A DNA stretch of 64,000 nt from Cyathus striatus (lineage: Eukaryota > Basidiomycota > Agaricomycetes > Agaricales > Nidulariaceae), in NCBI GenBank assembly GCA_025738555.1, contig JAOVFP010000002.1:7254001-7318000 (forward strand), in the 5' to 3' direction. Positions 47,126 to 57,303 of this stretch are shown one piece after another (position 1 is the first letter of the stretch; each line of letters opens with the position of its first letter). The notes beneath the pieces were generated by a model. The model searched no databases and had not been told where the DNA came from. It saw only the letters and a program-made list of their open reading frames with translations. The translations under genes and the position numbers were made by a program.

Positions 47126-48913
47126 GTGGCTAGTGATAAAGCACGTAAACGAACGTCCCGCACTTCGCAGAAAGCAGGATTTGAAGTTTTAGAGCTACCT
47201 GTCAGAAAAAGAGTCAATAAAAATAGGAATCAAATTGAAGGCACTTCTACAGAACTTGTAACACAGTCAACAAATAACTTAGAAGGAGAACCTGAGATAC
47301 AGAGACCTATAGTTGAGACAGAAATTGAGACAAGTACAGTGGATCAATATTACATTCCTGGTGCTTTTTCAATACCAAGTCCACCACCTGAATTATTGAG
47401 TGAGGACTCTGACGGATCAGAAGTAATACAAGCATTAGCAAATACTTTAAGTCAGATCACTCTGGCAGACTTATCAGATAGAGAAAGAGAAGAGGAAATA
47501 AATCCTCTACCAGTATTTGGACCCCCAGAAAGACCACAGACTCCACCACCTGCACCACCTTCAGATAGTGACTCAGAAGACGAAATGGCAAAGGGAATCC
47601 CTCCACCAACAAGTCGTGATAGTCCACAGTGGAATGGAGATGGTAGACGATTAAAAGATTGGCTAAGACAGTTGGAGATGCTCTATGAACATTATGGGGA
47701 GATAGGAGGAAAAAAGCGAGTAAGACATGCAGTGGGATGTATTGAGAAGTATGAAGTGGCTGAGATAGTAGAAAAATTTGCTGAGTCCAAAGCTGATAGC
47801 TGGGAAAAATTTAGGCAAAGACTTTTGACAGAATATGATCCAGATGAAGGGGAAGAGTATGGATCTGCATCAAAGTTAGAGAGAATGGCCAGAAAGCAAA
47901 GACTGATTGGTGATGGTGATTTTCGTGAATGGAAAGAGTTTAAAAGAGCATTTGTAGATGAAGCTGAAAAGGGTGCTGAGCCGGAGAAAAATAGTTTGTT
48001 TACAAACCGTTTCCTGGTGAACACTCTTGGTAGTGTATTTACAGAAGACTTTAGAGAGAAGTTGAATACACACTTGCGATTCATGGACTCTAAAGTTGTA
48101 TCAGATGAAACTTCACCAAAGAAAAGACTGAGAGAGGACCCCTATATTCTGAAAGAAGTTGTAGCAGCAGTGGACAAATTGATGGACACAGCACCAATAG
48201 GTGGAGTTGCAAATTTGTACACAGAGATTGGTGGGAAGTCTGGAAGTATAATCAAAAAGGAAGTAATGGAGAGTGCACTTGCTGGAAGTAGTAAAGACAG
48301 CTATGACAAAGTGCAAAAGGAGATTGAAAGTTTACGGAATGAGATGAGAACTTTGCTGCAGAGTCAAACAGCACTTGTACAAGCACAAAGTAATCAGTAC
48401 CGGCCCCCTGTAAATAATTGGGGACCACCACAGAATACAACATATCAATTCCGGAACCCAGTAAATCCAGGGACAGGAGGATATGGAGGACGTGGCATGA
48501 ACCGTGATTGTCACTATTGTGGGAATTGTACTGATGGACTACGAAATTGCAGGGTGCGAGCAAAAGACTTGCAAGATGGTTTGATAAAAGAGTTATCAAA
48601 TGGTAGAATTGTGATGGGAGCAAGTGGAATGTCGGTCTTTAAACGTGATGGACCACTTAGACGAGAAGTTGAAAGAATAATGCAGATGAAAGAATCTGAA
48701 ATAAGACAAGTCCCACAAGAAGGGAAAGTGACACTTCTTCAAAATACTGGAAGTGGAATGGAACCACCAGCACATTTGTTACAACAGATGCAGCAGTACT
48801 CTGGATGGTTTGAAAGACAAGGCTGGAGTGTACCTTCACAAATGCAAGGAAGTAATGAACAGTACTTGCAGACAAGGGGGGGTAAAGAAACCAATCCTAA
48901 CTCGGATTTTTAA
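47126..48913 (+). CDS. gag: Gag of element 2, apparently without an AUG start
   Basis: The frame opens after TAA 47117-47119. Its first plausible codon is GTG 47126, with A at -3 and G at +4. No ATG occurs in frame until codon 154, inside the conserved region. Residues 1-150 are acidic and Pro-rich. Residues about 160-330 are the gag domain (WNGDGRRLKDWLRQLEMLYE). A cysteine cluster CHYCGNCTDGLRNC at about residue 471 sits where a zinc knuckle belongs but lacks its histidine. The frame ends at TAA 48911-48913, overlapping the pro frame, which is open from 48901. Confidence 0.8.
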   Translation: MASDKARKRTSRTSQKAGFEVLELPVRKRVNKNRNQIEGTSTELVTQSTNNLEGEPEIQRPIVETEIETSTVDQYYIPGAFSIPSPPPELLSEDSDGSEVIQALANTLSQITLADLSDREREEEINPLPVFGPPERPQTPPPAPPSDSDSEDEMAKGIPPPTSRDSPQWNGDGRRLKDWLRQLEMLYEHYGEIGGKKRVRHAVGCIEKYEVAEIVEKFAESKADSWEKFRQRLLTEYDPDEGEEYGSASKLERMARKQRLIGDGDFREWKEFKRAFVDEAEKGAEPEKNSLFTNRFLVNTLGSVFTEDFREKLNTHLRFMDSKVVSDETSPKKRLREDPYILKEVVAAVDKLMDTAPIGGVANLYTEIGGKSGSIIKKEVMESALAGSSKDSYDKVQKEIESLRNEMRTLLQSQTALVQAQSNQYRPPVNNWGPPQNTTYQFRNPVNPGTGGYGGRGMNRDCHYCGNCTDGLRNCRVRAKDLQDGLIKELSNGRIVMGASGMSVFKRDGPLRREVERIMQMKESEIRQVPQEGKVTLLQNTGSGMEPPAHLLQQMQQYSGWFERQGWSVPSQMQGSNEQYLQTRGGKETNPNSDF

Positions 48914-50160
48914 CAAGTCCAAGGAAGGAGCGGCACCAATCACCCAACCAGGTACCACAACCAGTAGCCGCTGGTACTCCGGAGGAAGAACTTAGGCCAA
49001 AAAGTGTACAGCACAATATACCCAATGAGATAGATTCTGTTTCTAATGTTCATGAAGGCATTTCTGTGCCTATGTTAAATAAAAGAAAAGTACAAAATAA
49101 GAAAGATGAAAAAGACTCTACAAAAATAAATAATCAGAAAAACTCAGAAAAAATTATGTTACCATTTCCCGAACGTCCTTTTAAACATGTAACACCATTG
49201 GAGATGGCACCTGGCCATCTACCTATCAGACTAGATGAGTTAGACAGAAAACTGCACCGCAATGTGGCACCAGTTGAACAGAATGTGAATGTTTCAGATG
49301 TTGTTGAGAAAATGATGCAGGCAGAAATAACTCTGACAAACCGAGAATTGTTAGCAGTATCACCAGCTACAAGGGCAGAGGTACAAAATGCTACAACAAG
49401 TAGGCGTATAGAAGTTGAAGTTAGCCAAGTAGAAGAAAACAAAATAAAACAGAGTGTGGTACCAATCAGAACAGTACATATGGAGGAAGTGGATGATGAT
49501 GATGCTCCACCTGTACCAAGTCAACCAAAACTAAGAACTATATTGCTAAGTCAGTTAAAGTTGGATGATCCAAAACGTAGACCTTTCAACAAAAACAAAC
49601 AAGGCAAAGAAATGGAATCGGGATGGGGTTGGCAGTTAAGTGACTTAGCTGTTCAGTACTTTCACAACAAAACTGCAGACAAATGGCAAGCCACTGAACT
49701 TGTGTGTGCAGCCAGAGAGTCAGAGTCTTTGAGGGCTATAAAAGGACTTGTGAATGGACAGGTAGAAAAAGAAGCGTTGTTGGACAGTGGTTCACAGATC
49801 ATCACTATGAGTAAAAAGGTTGCAGAAACTTGTGCCATTTCATTTGATCCCTCTGTGAAAATCAAAATGCAGAGTGCAAATGGAGAATATGAGATGACAT
49901 TAGGACTTGCACGAAATGTACCTTTCAAAATAGCTGGAGTGACCATGTACCTCCAAATACATGTGTTAGAGAACCCACCTTATGAATTATTGCTAGGACG
50001 TCCATTTGACTGCTTAATGGCAAGTAGTATTCAGAATGAATTAGATGGAGGTCAATATATGACTGTAACAGATCCAAACACGTTTGAGAAAATAACCATC
50101 CCTACACATGAGAGAGGGAAGATGAAGATTATCACCGAAGACAGTCAAAATTTTCATTAA
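48901..50160 (+). CDS. pro: pro frame: aspartic protease of element 2
   Basis: This frame is -1 relative to gag and is open from 48901 to TAA 50158-50160. The first 200 residues are linker. The retropepsin domain follows, with ALLDSGSQIITMSKKVAE carrying the catalytic D-S-G and ELLLGRPFDCL as the second conserved block. It ends just after a slip sequence that leads into pol. I see no lesion. Confidence 0.8.
   Translation, partial: LGFLTSPRKERHQSPNQVPQPVAAGTPEEELRPKSVQHNIPNEIDSVSNVHEGISVPMLNKRKVQNKKDEKDSTKINNQKNSEKIMLPFPERPFKHVTPLEMAPGHLPIRLDELDRKLHRNVAPVEQNVNVSDVVEKMMQAEITLTNRELLAVSPATRAEVQNATTSRRIEVEVSQVEENKIKQSVVPIRTVHMEEVDDDDAPPVPSQPKLRTILLSQLKLDDPKRRPFNKNKQGKEMESGWGWQLSDLAVQYFHNKTADKWQATELVCAARESESLRAIKGLVNGQVEKEALLDSGSQIITMSKKVAETCAISFDPSVKIKMQSANGEYEMTLGLARNVPFKIAGVTMYLQIHVLENPPYELLLGRPFDCLMASSIQNELDGGQYMTVTDPNTFEKITIPTHERGKMKIITEDSQNFH
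48907..48913 (+). promoter_or_regulatory. gag-pro -1 shift site, run of U before the gag stop
   Basis: The gag frame ends GAT TTT TAA. A five-T run lets the P-site phenylalanine tRNA slip back one base onto TTT, entering the -1 frame, which opens at 48901. The overlap of the two frames is only 13 bases, so the shift has to be here. Confidence 0.55.
50148..50154 (+). promoter_or_regulatory. pro-pol -1 frameshift site, A AAT TTT
   Basis: In the pro frame the sequence reads CA A AAT TTT CAT TAA. The heptamer A AAT TTT fits X XXY YYZ exactly and lies one codon before the stop. Slipping -1 enters the pol frame, which is open through this point. pol lies at -1 relative to pro. Confidence 0.65.
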
Positions 50161-53100
50161 TCGATGATTTGATCCCTGATCAAGGAGAGGCAGTGCTAAT
50201 TATGTCATATGAACAAAATGAATTAAAGATGGACAGAATGTATATGAAAGATGATAAACCGATGTTAACAGTACAGGACTTGCAATGTGCATATATGATG
50301 GAACAGGCAAGAGATGGACAACTTGAGGATAAGAAAATGGAGGCATTCTTTTTAAGTTTGACACAAGGGACAACTGGTGAACTTGGCAGTATAAAAATGG
50401 ACAACACTGTGAGAGCGTGTTTGGCTGGAAAGAAATATAAGCCGGTAGCTCAGAAAGTTAGACCAGTGTTAGCTGATGTGCCCCAAGAGTATTACATAAA
50501 GCGTGAAATAAAGGGAAATCCTTTAGAGAATATGCCAGAGTTGCCTGTAAAGCCACCAGACTTTGTTCCAACTAAGAGATACACAGATGAACGAAAAGAT
50601 GAAATGGATAAAGTCCATGGACAGGACTTCTTATGGGATGAAGAATGAAAACTGATGCACTGGATGATAAGAGAACAGGAAGAAGCTTTCGCTTGGGATG
50701 ATACAGAGTGTGGGAAATTCAAAGAAGAATTCTTCCCACCAGTACAAATCCCAGTAATACCTCATATACCTTGGGTAGAAAGAAATATTCCTATTCCATT
50801 AGCACTCCGTGAAGAAGTTTGCAGAATTATCAAGTCAAAGATTGATAATGGAGTATATGAACCATCTAATGCATCCTACCGATCAAAGTGGTTTTGTGTT
50901 GTGAAAAAAGATGGTAAAAGTTTACGATTAGTGCATAGTCTTGAACCATTGAACCGGGTGACTATTGCTCACTCAGGATTACCACCAGCAACTGAAGAGC
51001 TAGCGAATCACTTTGCAGGAAGAGCATGTGGTGGGATTTTGGACTTGTATGTTGGATATGATGAACAAGTACTAGCAGAGAGCTCAAGGGACTTGACCAC
51101 ATTCCAAACTCCCTTTGGAGCACTTAGATTAGTAACTTTGCCTATGGGATGGACAAACTCAGTTCCAATTTTCCATGATGATGTAACTTATATTTTGCTA
51201 GATGAAGTACCGGAATACACTAAACCTTATATTGATGATTGCCCATTGAGAGGTCCAGCTACCCGGTATGAGTTAGAAGATGGAGGTTATGAAACAATCA
51301 AAGAAAACTCTGGAATCAGATGATTTGTTTGGGAGCACTTCCAAAATGTGAACCGAATTCTACAGCGAATGAAGTATTCAGGTGGAACATTCTCAGGGAA
51401 AAAGTCAATTCTGTGTGCAGATGAATTTGAAGTAGTTGGGCACATGTGCTCTTACAAAGGACGTAGACCAACTGCTAAAACAATTAACTCTGTAACAAAT
51501 TGGGGACCCTGTGAAGACTTCAGTGATGTTAGAGCATTCCTAGGAACAGTTGTCCAAGCAAGACAAAACATTCCTAAGTTTGTTGACTTAGCTGCACCAC
51601 TGTACAATCTGCTGAAGAAAAATGTAGAGTTCCATTGGGGTGAGAAAGAACAAGAATCAATGATCCTCTTGAAACGAGCAGTTAAAAATAACTTGCCAAT
51701 TCGCAATCCAAACTATGAAAGTAAACAACCCTTGGTTGTAGCAGTTGACACATCATATATTGCTACTGGGTGGTTAATTTACCAAAGAGATGAAGAAAAT
51801 CCATCTAAAATCTACTATGTGAAATTTGGTTCCAAAACATTGTCTGAACGGCAAGCACGATATTCCCAACCAAAGCGTGAACTGTTAGGACTTCGCATGG
51901 TATTAGAAGAAGAACAATATCTTCTATTTGGATGTAGAAACTTAGTCATAGAGACAGATGCAAAATACTTGTTTGGCATGTTGAACAATCCTGGGAATAT
52001 GCCAAATGCAACTACAAACCGTTGGGTTGACTTTATCCGAACAAATTTCTTCTTTAAGCTTGTACATAAAGCTGGAAAGACATTCGGACCAGATGGGTTG
52101 TCTCGAAGGAAGTTTGCTACTGGTGATCAGACAGATTGGAAGTTTATGGATGAATCTGAGGATGATGAGCAACCATATATCCTTGAAAAGAAATTCACAA
52201 ATGATCCTGATCCTCTTCCATTAGAGGAATTTTATGAAGAAATCGATACCCGAACTGGTTTCCTAATTGCAGAGTCTCCATTAGACATAAATGATGAACT
52301 TAAGGAAGCTAGAGAACAGTATCAAGCTGAACTGGAAGTAAAGCGTAACATAGTCAACAATGAAAATTGTCCTGAACAAGTTAAGCAATACCTCTGTCAG
52401 TTTACAACAGCAAAACAAGTACTCCCTGAACCAGAGTACATTGGACCTTACCCGGAAGAACACCGTTTGGAAGCAAGTCGCATCAGAGATGAGAAAATGC
52501 AATTGCTAAAAGATTGGCTGAAAGATACAAGTGTTACACCGGCTGGTTACACTCCAACACAGTTTAAAACATTTAGACGATTCGCTAAGAAGTACTTCCT
52601 GGATGATGGGAAATTATATCTGAAAGGAGAAAATGGTGAACATAAACTCTATGTTGAAAAACCATACCGAATGTACATGCTTCACTCAGCACATGATGCT
52701 CTTGGGCATCGTGGCACTTATGCTACAACCAAACTGATGTCAACAAGATTTTGGTGGCCACAATTGGACATGGATGTAGAGTGGTATGTGAAGACTTGTG
52801 AAGAATGCCAGAAGCGACAACGGATGTTGTTTGAAACACCTCCAGTGTTAACTGAAACTCCATCATTGTTCCAGACTCTGCATGTTGATACACTGCATAT
52901 GGGGGAAGAATTTGCTTCAAATGGTTGCAAGCGTATTGTGCATGGACGATGTGCTCTTTCATCTTGGCCAGAAGCTAAGGCATTGCGAGTAGAAAATGCG
53001 AGATCCATTGGACAATGGTTATTTGAAGACATTATTTGCCGATGGGGTTGTATACAAAAGATTGTGACAGACAATGGGACACCATTCCTGAAAGCTATGA

Positions 53101-53990
53101 AATGGGTTGAAAATAAATACTCTATCAAAGCGATCTCAATCTCACCATACAACTCCAGAGCAAATGGTATTATTGAACGTCCACACTGGGACTTAAGAAC
53201 AATGTTGATGAAAACATGTGGCAAGAACAATCTTAATAAATGGTATTACTTCTTGCATCATGTCCTATGGGCAGATCGTATAACCCCACGGAGGCGTTTA
53301 GGATGTTCTCCTTATTTTATGGTTACAGGTGCCCACCCAGTACTACCATTTGATCTTAAAGAAGCAACTTGGCTTGTAGAACCTCCTTCAGGGATTATGC
53401 CAACTGAAGATTTAATTGCGAGACGAGCACAAGCTTTAGCTAAACATGTACACCATGTTGAACTTATGCGTGAACGAGTAACTGAAGAAAAAATATGCCG
53501 TCTTGAAACAATGGAAAAAGAAGTAGAACACAAAGTACGAGAATGGATATTTGACAAAGGTGACTTAGTATTAGTACGAAGTCCCAACATAGGTAAAATG
53601 TCAAATCAGAAAGGAAGATATAGATACAACGGTCCATATGTTGTAGTTGCACGAGCAAAAGGAGGCAGTTATGTACTCTGTGAACTTAATGGTGTAGTAT
53701 TGCATCGAAAAATAGCCAGAGTACGAGTAATACCTTATTATGCAAGAAAAAGTATACCTCTACCAGACTCTGTTCAAGAAGTTATTGATTTATCTGAACA
53801 AGGCCTATGGGATATGATTGCAGAAGAAGAGCCAGAAGAAGAAATGCGAAATGACATAGAAGATCTTATGTTTAAAAGTGTAAGACTTAGAAAAGAAATT
53901 GAAGTTGACACTCTAAGTGAGTCGGAAAACGAGTTGGATAATGCTCAAGGAGACTTAGACGAAAATTCGGACTCAGGGCATGAAGAATGA
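50151..53990 (+). pseudogene. pol: pol of element 2 (RT-RNaseH-IN), two nonsense codons
   Basis: One frame runs to 53990, broken by TGA at 50646-50648 and 51321-51323. Both stand where the family has arginine, so CGA to TGA is likely. RT has LRLVHSLEPLNRVT, FGALRLVTLPMGWTNS and an intact YIDD box. RNase H has VDTSYIATG, KRELLGL, ETDAKYLFG and GPDGLSRR. Integrase has the HHCC finger (HDALGHRGTY to CEECQKRQ), a core with D in LHVDTLHM, D in VTDNGTPF and E in IIERPHWD, and a GPY motif (YNGPYVVV). The C-terminus is acidic and there is no chromodomain. Apart from the two stops the catalytic residues are all present. Confidence 0.9.
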
Positions 53991-54097
53991 AGACGGAAAT
54001 TCAGATACTTCATAGCTAAATACATACAAAAGATGTACTCTAAAGAAAAACTACGAGCACTACATCGTCGAGAACAACAGAGGACATGAAACTACAA

Positions 54098-55434
54098 CTA
54101 GAATATAGAAGTAGCAATCAGAAAAAGCAAAATAGAACAGAGAATTATAATTACAGTAGCAGAAGCTGCAGACATCTTATCCAATTCAAAGAGCATGCTC
54201 TTCGTGGCGACAACGGACTGCTCAATCTTGGTAGCAGCGGCGAGGAGGTCAGCGGAACGTTGAGCGATAATCACGTCACGGTACCCTAGAGCTTGACCTG
54301 GCTTGTCAGGATATCGGCGCCCTTCGATTGCATTAACAACATTCATAGCCCAGAGACAAACATCTGGGAACTCTAAAAATAAACGGAGTGAGACAAAAAT
54401 AGAATGAAAATATAGCAGAGAACGACGTACTGGGGAATGTCAAGTCAACGCGGATGCGTTTCTTGGTGACAACCTGAACAAACCGTTTGTAAGATGGACT
54501 GTGCAAATCGATATGAGGAAGGGCCTCGTAAGGTACACGTACGGCCTCAGGACGAGTCTCGGTGGCAGACTGTAATGAAATAGAAAAGATATGTCAGTAT
54601 ACAATAAATTACGACGTAGATAAACCACTCGTACCTGTGTTACAACTGGCATAGGTGTAGCAGTGTCATCCACCTGCATATCAGTGGAGTTCTGTGAAAA
54701 GAATTAAGATAGAAACATCGAAATTAAAGAAAGGAATGCATAAAACATACCAGAGCTGCATCAGTAGCAGGAACGGTTACAGCAGGTACCGTAATAACAG
54801 GTACTTGGACTATGGGAGCAGCTGGAACAGCAGGTACGATAGGTGCAGGAGCTTGGGCAGTGACGACCTCGACATCAGAGTCACTGTCAACAGTCTCGAC
54901 GGACTTAATGACCTTTGCGCGCTAAAACAGAGATAAGAAATGATATGATTTAGCTAAAGATAAAGTAAACAAAACGGAATAAAAGAGACTTACACGACGC
55001 TTGACACCAGTACCAGCAGGAGGCATAACAACAGAGACATTATTACGCTTGCGCTGAACATTGGCACAAATCCGAAACACAGCGTTGTAGTACGGCTCAG
55101 GATGAGCGTAGTCGGCACCACCCTTCTCTGCGAGAGTATGGTACAGTTTGCGCAGGGCAAACATAACCTCCACGAAGTCCACTTCCTTCAAAGTATCAGG
55201 ATAGGCCTCGTGATGGGAAAGAATACGACACTGAAACATAAAGACATGAGTATAGTTGAAAAACGAGTGATTAAAACTACTCACAAGTTCACTGTGAGGA
55301 CCGTCAAGGCTAAGAGCCTTGATGTCGATACCCAGAGACATACAGTTCTGAAGACCTCCGACCTGGTCTCGCAGAATACGGCAAGCACTGACAAAAGTCA
55401 AGGTGTTGGTATAAGATTCGACAGAAGCAGACAT
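54098..55434 (-). CDS. Antisense gene A in element 2: intact six-exon gene, 342 aa, C-terminal membrane tail
   Basis: Six exons join in frame without a stop: 55434-55285, 55230-54994, 54921-54751, 54691-54635, 54569-54431, 54372-54098. All five introns are GT-AG, 54-72 bp, with good donors (GTGAGT, GTAAGT, GTATGT, GTACGA, GTACGT). The start at 55434 (MSASVESYTNTLTFVSACRI) is the first ATG before clean coding. Residues 1-130 look helical and folded; about 131-205 is a Pro/Val-rich, acidic disordered linker. After it lies a helical stretch (DVCLWAMNVVNAIEGRRY), then a hydrophobic tail ending SILLFLIATSIF-stop, which suggests a tail-anchored membrane protein. I recognise no domain. It lies wholly between pol and the 3' LTR, on the opposite strand, so its introns are not removed from the element's genomic RNA. 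Confidence 0.75.
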
Positions 55435-55713
55435 GGTAGACGAAAATAAGAATAGGAGTGGGGGTAAATTTCTTTCGGCCACTTACTCCGTCGTTTTTAA
55501 ATCCCCCTACTAAGATGTTCTATCTCCCAGCTCCATGGCTCGATACGACGGTCGGAACTGTAATAAAACACTTGATTGCGTGATTTTTCCGGTAGGAACT
55601 AGAACAGAGACCCACCTGCAACACGATGCTCTTATCTTGCAGAAATACCGATGTTTTTGCGTAGAAACAGGTGCCTGAAGTGTGGCACAATGTTCTGGCC
55701 AAGGCAGGTAGCC

Positions 55714-55750
55714 GAGGACGGCACTAATTCGTTAGTGACGGGGAGGAGGA
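55714..55750 (+). repeat. Internal copy of the PPT region
   Basis: GAGGACGG..TTAGTGACGGGGAGG closely resembles the sequence just before the 3' LTR (57274-57303: GAGGACAG..TTAGTGATGGGGAGA). It lies upstream of antisense gene A as the true PPT lies upstream of antisense gene B. It may be a second plus-strand primer site or the scar of a duplication. Confidence 0.5.
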
Positions 55751-55944
55751 CTTGATGAAATAATACCAGGCCCAAACCAGACCCATAACCTAGAAAACTT
55801 AAAAGAATGAGCGAAAATTTCGATTTTAACAAATCAAATTGAACTTATTAGACTTAATTCATCTGCACTAAAGAAACTATGAGAACGATCGCGCTTTGGC
55901 AAAGAATTTATTCAAAATTTACGACAAACAAGCCAGATGGTAAT

Positions 55945-56886
55945 CTACACCTCGCTCAAAGTAACGAGCGAAGGCACGCTATCTGAAACAACAGACTGAG
56001 CGCGGTTACGAGACCCCCTATGACCACCACGCTGGCTGCGAGAACCACTACCATGAGCAGTACCATGCGTACGACCCATGGGAAGGGGAGTGATGACGAC
56101 AGGTGGAGGGGCAGGGACAGCTGAGTCCGAACGACGAGGAAGGACGAACTCGTACTGCATGATAGACTCGTAAAACGAGCGCGGAACACGAGTTTGACCA
56201 ATGCCCAACCTGGTCTGAGTCTGAAAGAAAGCTGAGGGCACGCCCATAGCCTGGATTTCGGCACCGGTTGCGGTGATAAAAACGACTCCATCGAGAGGAG
56301 CTGGGTAGGGGAAATGAGCCCTTCCTTGACGGTGTCGGAAAGTCGAAACATATCAACGACCTCGGTAATGGTGACGTTGGAGGAATAGACCCCTTGAGAA
56401 CGAAGTCCAGGAAGTCCACCGAGAGTCTGATAGGCCTCGCGGAAAGCTCGAATGTAATCCAATAAATAATAGCTGTACTTCGCAGCTTGGATATTCGCCA
56501 TGGCAGTGAAAAACTGCAGAGAGCGCTGAGCTTCCAAAACAACTGGAAGACGCACAGCTAGATCTATAAGAAATACATAAGTAGATAAAAGAAAAAGAAA
56601 AGAAAATTGACATACTAAAGGCCAAAACGTCGACCTGACCTTGGGGAGGCTCCGCAACAAGAACATGGGACGGATCGTCCAAACGGAAGCTACAGCAGTT
56701 TGCAGAAGAACCCCTTTTGCAGGTAATACAGGCGCTCCCGGGTGCATCCAAGTTGACAATGCAAGGTATCTTGGAACGCGTGCACTGCGCACAGCTATCA
56801 GAGCGCCGGTTGCTGCGCAAACTGAGCTTGACAAGCTCGTCGACGATGTCGCGGATGTCGAGCAGGGAGGCGCCAGTAGAGGTCAT
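55945..56886 (-). pseudogene. Antisense gene B in element 2: Zn(II)2Cys6-type protein, one frameshift
   Basis: Exon 1 is 56886-56616 and starts MTSTGASLLDIRDIVDEL. Cysteines at residues 31, 34, 41, 52, 55 and 63 give C-x2-C-x6-C-x10-C-x2-C-x7-C, within the fungal binuclear zinc cluster pattern. A 52-bp GT-AG intron (56564-56615) joins in frame to exon 2 (56563-55945). Exon 2 reads as coding first in one frame (AMANIQAAKYSYYLLDYIR) and then, after about 56300, in another (DGVVFITATGAEIQAMGVPS), ending at TAG 55945. A single-base loss near 56296-56316 explains this; no intron fits. The C-terminus is Gly/Arg/Ser-rich. A DNA-binding regulator role is an inference from the cysteine pattern alone. 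Confidence 0.6.
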
Positions 56887-57011
56887 GGTGAACACTGAAT
56901 AAAGATCTCAAGTTAGCCATAAAGACAACGAGAAAGAGGAAAAAGTACCTTGAATACGCAAAAGGAAACAGACAAAGTGCGAGAGCACTAGCACTCGTAC
57001 GCAACCCAGCT

Positions 57012-57290
57012 CTATAAAGGCCAACGGTCAGGACCTAAACCAAGGTCTCGAATAAGATAAAAGAACACATGCAGACAAAGAAAAAGAACATACAGTGTGC
57101 TAAACGATCCACTGGGTGCAATACCCCAGGAATAACTTAATGGCGCATCCAGAACAAACTGCATAGCTTGCCGATAAATCCGGATCGAGATACTGGGTCC
57201 TAAAGCCAGTGCAACGGCAGTTAGGGAAAGAGACGGTAGTCCAGAATAGAAATCCACGCGAACTCGTATGACTGAGGACAGTCATTTGTT
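57012..57290 (-). other. Possible upstream antisense exon next to the 3' LTR
   Basis: Two overlapping frames are open (57257-57012 and 57285-57100). The first reads VDFYSGLPSLSLTAVALALG with coding-like codon use, has an acceptor-like CTGTCCTCAG before it and a GTATGT donor within it. It could be a first exon of antisense gene B or a remnant of a third gene; I cannot decide. Confidence 0.3.
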
Positions 57291-57293
57291 AGT

Positions 57294-57303
57294 GATGGGG
57301 AGA
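57294..57303 (+). other. Polypurine tract of element 2
   Basis: GATGGGGAGA ends directly at the first base of the 3' LTR. Confidence 0.7.

Noticed and set aside
55956..56834. 292-codon minus-strand frame over the whole of antisense exon 2
   Set aside because: Its second half is hydrophobic noise, while the other frame there (ending 55945) has coding-like codon use. I treat the gene as frameshifted instead.
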